Of a stretch of DNA of 10,827 bases, positions 5,218-10,827 are shown in pieces; the first letter of the stretch is position 1, and every line of letters starts with the position of its first letter. The notes under the pieces are model-generated. The model did no database searches, was not told where the DNA came from, and worked only from the letters and a program-made list of their open reading frames with translations. This DNA is from Alphaproteobacteria bacterium. GTDB lineage: Bacteria > Pseudomonadota > Alphaproteobacteria > Rhizobiales > Devosiaceae. The translations under genes were made by a program, and so were the position numbers. The stretch covers positions 1 through 10,827 of the forward strand of contig JAHJOS010000612.1 of the NCBI GenBank assembly GCA_018820005.1, given 5' to 3'.

Positions 5218-7622
5218 ACGAAATACGCCGCAGCCACCAGGCTGGACAGGATGCCAATGTCGGCGGCCAGCTTGTTGAGCCGTTCCGGCGTCATATCGGC
5301 CGGGTCAACTATCCGCAGATCGCTCTGGATGCGCAGCGCCGCCCTTCCTGCGGCCGAGAGCTGGCCATCTTCGACGCCGCCGGGCAGCTTGGCGATCTGG
5401 GCGCGCAGTTCGGTGAGCTGGAACAACACCGAACGTGGGTTGAGCGGGTCGAGCGCCAGAAGATCAATCGCGCTCTGGGCGCCAGCCATGACCGAATAGC
5501 GCCGACGGTGCGTCATCACGCTATCGCCGATCTCGAGCAGCATTTCGATCGAGCCATCGGGCGCGTCCTTGCCGGTGAGCCAGGCGGTGGTGCGGGCAAT
5601 CTGCACGGCGCGCTCGAGGCGGCGACCGAGTTCGAGAAAGCGCCAGCCGGCAAAGCGATACATGTTTTCATGCACGAGGCCCGAGAAGCCAGCCAGCTTG
5701 CGCAGCAGCACGGTCATGGCGCGGGTGGCGTCGTCGCCGGGCTGCACGCGCTTTGCGAAACGCTGCGCGGTTTTTTGCAGATCATTGAGCGCCAGCCAGC
5801 CATCGGGCGAGAAGCGGTCGCGGATCTGGCCGGCGCTGCGCACGGCGCTGTCGATGGAAGCCAGCAGACCGGCGGGCATGCCTTCGGCGACATCAACATC
5901 GATGGTTTCGAGGAATTTCGCGCAATGGCGCAGCAGCGGCATCTCAGGGTGCGAGAGTTCCGCCAGCCGCGCATTGTAGGCGCGCAGGATACGCACGGTT
6001 GCTTCGCAGCGCTCTGCGTAGCGACCCAGCCAGATCAGATTATCGGCGGCACGGCTGGGCAGGCTACCGGGCGAGTTGCGGACAAGCTTCTGACCATCCT
6101 GGGGCAGCAGCGAAACCTGTTCGACCGGGCTGGACGAAATGACCCAGACGTCGGCCGCCTGGCCACCACGCTGCATGGCAATGGCGGAGGCATCGGTGCT
6201 GGAGCCAACGCGCGCGAAGCCGCCGGGCATGATGGTCCAGCCATCCTGGGTGCGGGCGGCATAGACGCGCAGGGTTATGGGCCGGGCCTCCAGCCTGCCC
6301 TCGACATAGACGGGCGCCGTGGACAGCTGCACGCGCTCCTGGCCGACGAAATTGGCGCCATCGGCACAGATGCGCTGTTTCAGGGCTGCCTTTTCGGCAG
6401 CGTCGAGGTCTGAGCCCAAGGTGGTGGTGCGCTGATCGTCGAATGGCAGGGAGGTGGTGAACGCCGGCCCGATCATCATATTATCAAAATTGTCGAGCAC
6501 GTGGCGCTGCTCACCGGGCTGACCGCACCACCAGGTGGCAATTTCGGGCAGCAGCAGTTTGGTGCCGAGGAGCTTTTTGGCCAGGCGCGGCAGGAAGGCG
6601 GCGAGGGCTCGGGTCTCGAGCAGGCCGCTGCCAAGGCCATTGATCATGGAAATCGAGCCATGCCGGAGGGCGTCGACCATGCCGGGGGTGCCGATGCGGC
6701 TATCGTAGCGCAGTTCGAGCGGGTCAACGAACGATGCGTCCATGCGCCGCCACAGCGCGCTGATCTGCTTGAGACCGGAGACGGTGCGCACCATGACCTT
6801 GCCGTCTTCGACGACGAGATCCTCGCCCTCAAGCAGCATCAGCCCAAGGTAGCGGGCAATATAGGCGTGCTCGAAATAGGTTTCGTTGAGCTGGCCGGGT
6901 GTCAGGATGGCGACACGTCCGCCATCACGTCGGGCATCGGCAAAGAGCGTATCGCGAAAGCTGCGGAAGAAGCCAGCAAGGCGCTGCACGTTCATGTCGC
7001 TATAGATGTCGCTCAAGGCGCGGGTGGTCGCTACGCGATTTTCCAGTGCGAAACCGGCGCCGGAGGGGGCCTGGGTTCGGTCGCCCAGCACCCACCAGGC
7101 CCCATCGGGGCCGCGGCCGAGTTCGAACGCACAGAAGTGCAGGTAGTGACCACTGGTGGGCTTGACGCCAACGAGGGGGCGCAGGAATTCGCTGTTGCGG
7201 GCCACCAGTTCGGGGGGCAGCAACCCCTGCTGAACAAGGGTGTTGTCGCCATAAACGTCAGCAATGACGGTTTCGAGCAGTTCGGCGCGCTGAACAAGGC
7301 CGGCGCTGATCTGGGCCCAGTCGGCCTCGCCGATCAAGAGCGGGACGTGGGCCAGAGGCCAGTCGCGTTCCTTGCTCTCTGTGCCATCATAGGTGCGATA
7401 GAACACGCCGGCATCGCGCAGATACTGGTCGGCGCGCTCAAAACGCGACGCCAGCTCAGCGGGCCCCAGTTTGTCGAAGGCAGCCATGAGTTCAGCCCAG
7501 CCCGGCCGGAGATTGCCGGCCGGGTCGATCATCTCATCGGGGACCCCGGGGAGCAGGCGATAGCCTGCGATCAGGCTGGGTCCGGCTGGGGGTTTGCCGC
7601 GCTTTTGATTCCGCATTTCCAT
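5214..7622 (-). CDS. Circularly permuted ATP-grasp / alpha-E domain fusion protein
   Basis: This 802-aa cytoplasmic protein joins two units that are often separate genes. Residues about 20-510 form a circularly permuted type 2 ATP-grasp domain. Family hallmarks are WWVLGDRTQAPSGAGFALENR (about 176-196), ILTPG (239-243), LLEGEDLVVEDGKV (263-276), DPLELRYDS (300-308), GTPGMVDALRHG (311-322), NGLGSGLLE (328-336), LPEIATWWCG (358-367) and RPITLRVYA...MPGGFARV (447-472). ATP-grasp enzymes make amide bonds by activating a carboxylate as acyl phosphate. Residues about 520-802 form the alpha-helical alpha-E domain, with NLIWLGRYAERCE (528-540) and GWRFLELGRRLERA (659-672). The gene starts 3 nt after the stop of the DUF2126 gene and overlaps the next gene by 4 nt. 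A second ATG (codon 3, 7614-7616) is possible; no strong ribosome-binding site is seen for either, consistent with coupled translation. The role is predicted peptide ligation; substrate unknown. Confidence 0.93.
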   Translation of the reverse strand: MEMRNQKRGKPPAGPSLIAGYRLLPGVPDEMIDPAGNLRPGWAELMAAFDKLGPAELASRFERADQYLRDAGVFYRTYDGTESKERDWPLAHVPLLIGEADWAQISAGLVQRAELLETVIADVYGDNTLVQQGLLPPELVARNSEFLRPLVGVKPTSGHYLHFCAFELGRGPDGAWWVLGDRTQAPSGAGFALENRVATTRALSDIYSDMNVQRLAGFFRSFRDTLFADARRDGGRVAILTPGQLNETYFEHAYIARYLGLMLLEGEDLVVEDGKVMVRTVSGLKQISALWRRMDASFVDPLELRYDSRIGTPGMVDALRHGSISMINGLGSGLLETRALAAFLPRLAKKLLGTKLLLPEIATWWCGQPGEQRHVLDNFDNMMIGPAFTTSLPFDDQRTTTLGSDLDAAEKAALKQRICADGANFVGQERVQLSTAPVYVEGRLEARPITLRVYAARTQDGWTIMPGGFARVGSSTDASAIAMQRGGQAADVWVISSSPVEQVSLLPQDGQKLVRNSPGSLPSRAADNLIWLGRYAERCEATVRILRAYNARLAELSHPEMPLLRHCAKFLETIDVDVAEGMPAGLLASIDSAVRSAGQIRDRFSPDGWLALNDLQKTAQRFAKRVQPGDDATRAMTVLLRKLAGFSGLVHENMYRFAGWRFLELGRRLERAVQIARTTAWLTGKDAPDGSIEMLLEIGDSVMTHRRRYSVMAGAQSAIDLLALDPLNPRSVLFQLTELRAQIAKLPGGVEDGQLSAAGRAALRIQSDLRIVDPADMTPERLNKLAADIGILSSLVAAAYFV

Positions 7623-7625
7623 GGG

Positions 7626-10600
7626 TTACCAGAAGCGCGGCGGCCGACGCAGGTCAAGGGTGAGCGGGAATTCGTCCGCTGGCTTTTCTGTACGCAGGTC
7701 ATAGCCGCCGGCCGTGTAGTTATGCGGCACGAAGCGAGCGAGGCGACGTGCCTCGGCTTCGTTGCCATTGACGGGGAAGGTGTCATAGCTCCGCCCGCCC
7801 GGGTGGGCGACATGGTAGACGCAGCCGCCAACCGGGCGCTGGGTCCAGCGATCATAGATGTCGAACACCAAGGGGGTATTGACCGGCAGGGCCGGATGCA
7901 TGCCCGAGGCGGGTTGCCATGCCTTGTAGCGCACGCCGCCAACGGCGGTGCCGGCCTGGTCGGTGGTGCGCAGGGGCACGGCGCGCTGGTTGCAGGTGAC
8001 CGCGTAGCGCTCGGGATTGATGCCTTCGAGCTTGACCTGAAGACGCTCCACCGAGCTATCCACAAAGCGAACGGTGCCGCCGATCGCCCCCTGCTCGCCC
8101 ATCACATGCCAGGGTTCCAGAGCCTGTCGCAGTTCGAGGCGGACGCCGTCATATTCAACTTCACCGCAGAAGGGGAAGCGGAATTCGAGCTGGGCCTCGA
8201 ACCATGCCGGATCGACGGTGAAACCGTGCCGGTCGAGATCGGCGATGACATCAAGGAAATCCTGCCAGACAAAATAGGGCAGCATGAAACGATCATGCAG
8301 CGTGGTGCCCCAGCGGGTGAAGCTACCTTCAAGCGGGTTGGTCCAGTAGCGGGCGATGAGCGCGCGCACCAGTACCTGCTGGGCCAGCGCCATGCGAGCA
8401 TTGGGCGGCATTTCAAAGCCACGGAATTCGACGAGGCCAAGTCGGCCGGTCGGCCCATCGGGGGAGAACAGCTTGTCGATGCAGATCTCGGAACGGTGGG
8501 TGTTACCGGTGACGTCGACGAGCAGGTTACGGAACAGGCGATCGACCAGCCAGGGCAAGGGGGCCGGTTGGCCCGATTGCGGATGGGGCACCTGGGCCAT
8601 GGCGATTTCGAGTTCGTAGAGACTGTCGTGGCGCGCCTCGTCAAAACGGGGCGCCTGGCTGGTGGGCCCGATGAACAGGCCCGAGAATAGATAGGACATG
8701 GACGGGTGCCGCTGCCAATGCAGCACCAGTGACTTGAGCAGATCGGGTCGGCGCAGGAACGGACTGTCGTCGGGCGTGGCGCCGCCGACCACGACATGGT
8801 TGCCGCCGCCGGTGCCGGTATGGCGACCATCGATCATGAACTTGTCTGCACCCAGCCGTGACTGGCGCGCTTCCTCATAGATGGCGGTGGTGGTGGCCAC
8901 GCAATCGTCCCAGCTGGACGCAGGGTGGATATTGACCTCGATGACGCCCGGATCGGGAGCAACGCGAATGACGTTGAGACGCGGATCGTGCGGGGGCGCG
9001 TAGCCCTCGACGTGGACGGGCTGTCCGACTGACTTGGCTGCGGCCTCGATGGCGGCGATCAGCTCAAGATAGTCTTCGAGCTTTTCAACCGGTGGCAGGA
9101 AAACACAGAGCCGATGATCGCGGATTTCGGCAGTGACGGCGGTACGGACCTGACCCTCGATTTCGCTGATGGTCTGCTCGGTGCGATCCTGCTGTTCGCT
9201 GGAGGCGGTGAAGCCGGCGGCGGTCTGGGCGCGCGGATCGACCTCAAGACCCGAGATCTTGCGGCTGAGGATTTCCACCGGATCGGGCAGGGGGCCGCGC
9301 GGTGCGCCAGGATCCTGCGGCACGACATGGGGGTAATCGGTGCCCTTGAGATGCTTGAGTGAGCTGAGCGGGAGACGATAGCCGGCCGGGCTGTCACCGG
9401 GCGCTAGGAACAGCTTGCCGCGCCGGGTCTTCCAGACCTCGGTCAGCCAGGGGCTGGACGCTTCCGCATTCCAGCGCTGGACCGGTAGGACATAGCCTGT
9501 CGGGTTGGTCAGGCCGCGTTCGAACACCTTGGCGATACGAGAGCGGGCTTCCGGATCGGCCAGCTCGGAATTGGCAGGGTCAACGTTGGCGGGCAGGTTG
9601 GCTTCCTTGAGCAGCCACTCCCCGGGATCTTCATAGGCCTCAGCGATGGTTTCGCCGGTTAGGCCCAGATTGGTGGCGAAGGCCGTGAGAAAGCGGCGGG
9701 CGTCCTCGTGGGTTGCGGTGGTCTTGACGCCTTCGCGCGCAATCAACTTGTCATCGGACCAGATCGGCTTGCCGTCGAGCCGCCAATAGAGCGAAAAGGT
9801 CCAGCGCGGCAGGGTTTCGCCGGGGTACCATTTGCCCTGGCCGTAATGCAGCATGCCATTAGGGGCAAAGCGCGTGCGCAGGCGGCGGATCAGGTCATCG
9901 GCCAGGGTGCGCTTGGTGGGGCCGACCGCGCCAGTGTTCCATTCATCGGCCTCAAAATCATCGATGGAGACGAAAGTGGGTTCGCCGCCCATGGTCAGGC
10001 GGACATCGTTGTCGGCAAGAACCTTATCGACCTGCTGACCCAAGGCATCGAGCTGCTCCCAGCTGGCGTCCGAGAACGGCTTGGTGATGCGCGGGTGCTC
10101 GGCCACGCGATCGACGCGCATGTCGAAGGCGAAATCGACTTCGGCAAACGAGGCCATGCCCGAGATGGGCGCAGCATTGCGGAAATGGGGCGTGGCGGCC
10201 AGCGGCACGTGGCTTTCGCCGGTCAGCAAGCCCGAGGTGGGATCGAGCCCGACCCAGCCAGCGCCGGGCAGATAGACTTCGCACCAGGCGTGCAGATCGG
10301 TGAAATCATGGTCGGTGCCGGCTGGGCCGTCGAGCGAGACCAGATCGGGCTTGAGCTGTATGAGATAGCCCGAGACAAAGCGGGCGGCAAAACCGAGATT
10401 GCGCAGGGTTTGCACCAGCAGCCAGCTGGAATCGCGGCAGGAGCCCTTGGCGTTTCCCAGGGTCTCTTCGGGAGACCAGACGCCTGCTTCCATGCGCACC
10501 ACATAGGCCAGGCGCTGCTGGATGGAAGCGTTGATGGCGGTGACGAAGTTCACCGTATTCATCGGGGTCTTGTCGATGCCGTCGAGGAACTGCTGCAGCA

Positions 10601-10827
10601 GCGGGCCGACGGGCTCGGGCTGCATATAGATGGACAGGTCGGGCCGGATGTCCTCGGGATATTGGAAGGGGAAGGTCTCTGCGCTCTCTTCGACGAAGAA
10701 ATCGAAGGGATTGTAGACCGTCATGTCAGCAACCAGATCGACTTCGATCTTGAACTCGGTGACCGGTTCGGGGAACACAAAACGTGTCAGAAAATTGCCG
10801 TAAGGATCCTGCTGCACATTGACGAAA
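7626..10827 (-). CDS. Transglutaminase-DUF2126 (predicted amidoligase) fusion protein, 5' end outside window
   Basis: The visible 1,067 codons lack the true start: the frame is open to the right edge, and the first residues (FVNVQQDPYGN) match the interior of the N-terminal domain of this family, so roughly 50 residues are probably missing. A GTG at 10815-10817 is not a credible start. Numbering from that GTG, the end of the bacterial transglutaminase N-terminal domain (to about 70) is followed by the transglutaminase core with Cys127 (GSCRDSSW), His176 (DLHAWCEV) and Asp192 (GLDPTSG). The DUF2126 part (about 265-1063) shows LTMGGEPTFVSIDD (274-287), HYGQGKWYPGE (324-334), VNIHP (628-632), DGRHTGTGGGNHVVVGG (663-679), SYLFSGLFIGPTSQAPR (708-724) and VEFRGFEMPP (796-805). 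Pfam regards DUF2126 as a putative amidoligase. One polypeptide thus pairs a thiol hydrolase/transferase fold with a predicted ligase. No signal peptide is visible, but the N-terminus is missing. Confidence 0.93.
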   Translation of the reverse strand, partial: FVNVQQDPYGNFLTRFVFPEPVTEFKIEVDLVADMTVYNPFDFFVEESAETFPFQYPEDIRPDLSIYMQPEPVGPLLQQFLDGIDKTPMNTVNFVTAINASIQQRLAYVVRMEAGVWSPEETLGNAKGSCRDSSWLLVQTLRNLGFAARFVSGYLIQLKPDLVSLDGPAGTDHDFTDLHAWCEVYLPGAGWVGLDPTSGLLTGESHVPLAATPHFRNAAPISGMASFAEVDFAFDMRVDRVAEHPRITKPFSDASWEQLDALGQQVDKVLADNDVRLTMGGEPTFVSIDDFEADEWNTGAVGPTKRTLADDLIRRLRTRFAPNGMLHYGQGKWYPGETLPRWTFSLYWRLDGKPIWSDDKLIAREGVKTTATHEDARRFLTAFATNLGLTGETIAEAYEDPGEWLLKEANLPANVDPANSELADPEARSRIAKVFERGLTNPTGYVLPVQRWNAEASSPWLTEVWKTRRGKLFLAPGDSPAGYRLPLSSLKHLKGTDYPHVVPQDPGAPRGPLPDPVEILSRKISGLEVDPRAQTAAGFTASSEQQDRTEQTISEIEGQVRTAVTAEIRDHRLCVFLPPVEKLEDYLELIAAIEAAAKSVGQPVHVEGYAPPHDPRLNVIRVAPDPGVIEVNIHPASSWDDCVATTTAIYEEARQSRLGADKFMIDGRHTGTGGGNHVVVGGATPDDSPFLRRPDLLKSLVLHWQRHPSMSYLFSGLFIGPTSQAPRFDEARHDSLYELEIAMAQVPHPQSGQPAPLPWLVDRLFRNLLVDVTGNTHRSEICIDKLFSPDGPTGRLGLVEFRGFEMPPNARMALAQQVLVRALIARYWTNPLEGSFTRWGTTLHDRFMLPYFVWQDFLDVIADLDRHGFTVDPAWFEAQLEFRFPFCGEVEYDGVRLELRQALEPWHVMGEQGAIGGTVRFVDSSVERLQVKLEGINPERYAVTCNQRAVPLRTTDQAGTAVGGVRYKAWQPASGMHPALPVNTPLVFDIYDRWTQRPVGGCVYHVAHPGGRSYDTFPVNGNEAEARRLARFVPHNYTAGGYDLRTEKPADEFPLTLDLRRPPRFW

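Noticed and set aside
5508..6413. Plus-strand 301-codon open frame
   Set aside because: It is antisense to the alpha-E and ATP-grasp region, has no domain pattern and no credible ribosome-binding site; it is a by-product of high G+C.
6501..8690. Plus-strand 729-codon open frame
   Set aside because: It lies opposite two genes with clear family motifs (ATP-grasp/alpha-E and DUF2126). Its product is Gly/Ala/Glu-rich without a recognisable domain, as expected for the complement of GC-rich codons.

Overview
The window looks like chromosomal DNA from a GC-rich alphaproteobacterium of the Hyphomicrobiales, possibly Devosia-like. That placement is inferred from gene content (an LAO-type importer, a DUF883/DUF1469 pair, a 50-aa DUF3309 protein, a transglutaminase/amidoligase cluster), the high G+C, and a compound palindromic repeat at the left edge that resembles rhizobial intergenic mosaic elements. 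No rRNA, tRNA, CRISPR array, transposase or prophage was seen. All genes but one are on the minus strand.

Left part (1-1930): a mosaic palindromic repeat (1-79), then on the minus strand a periplasmic amino-acid-binding protein (111-857), preceded in transcription order by its ABC ATPase (949-1746). No permease lies in the window; permeases may lie beyond position 1. The ATPase leader carries two inverted repeats. It diverges from the only plus-strand gene, a two-helix membrane protein with a DUF218/YdcF domain (1931-2752).

Middle part (2751-4329): between the convergent DUF218 gene and the next minus-strand gene lies a tandem array of imperfect 33-bp units, several containing a hairpin. Four small minus-strand genes follow in this stretch, all encoding membrane proteins: a YqjE-like DUF1469 protein, a YqjD/ElaB-like DUF883 protein, a 50-aa DUF3309 protein, and a possible 53-aa protein with a C-terminal hydrophobic helix. 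The DUF883-DUF1469 pair has the same order as E. coli yqjD-yqjE. Strong hairpins separate it from the DUF3309 gene.

Right part (4330-10827): a tightly packed minus-strand operon, nearly 6.5 kb in view. In transcription order it encodes a transglutaminase-DUF2126 (predicted amidoligase) fusion whose 5' end is outside the window, then a circularly permuted ATP-grasp/alpha-E fusion, then a second stand-alone transglutaminase-like protein. Gene spacing is 3 nt and then a 4-nt GTGA overlap, so the three are probably translated together. From family knowledge this is a predicted cytoplasmic peptide-bond-forming and -cleaving system (protein tagging or small-peptide synthesis) whose substrate and product are not established. 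It is the most interesting part of the window.
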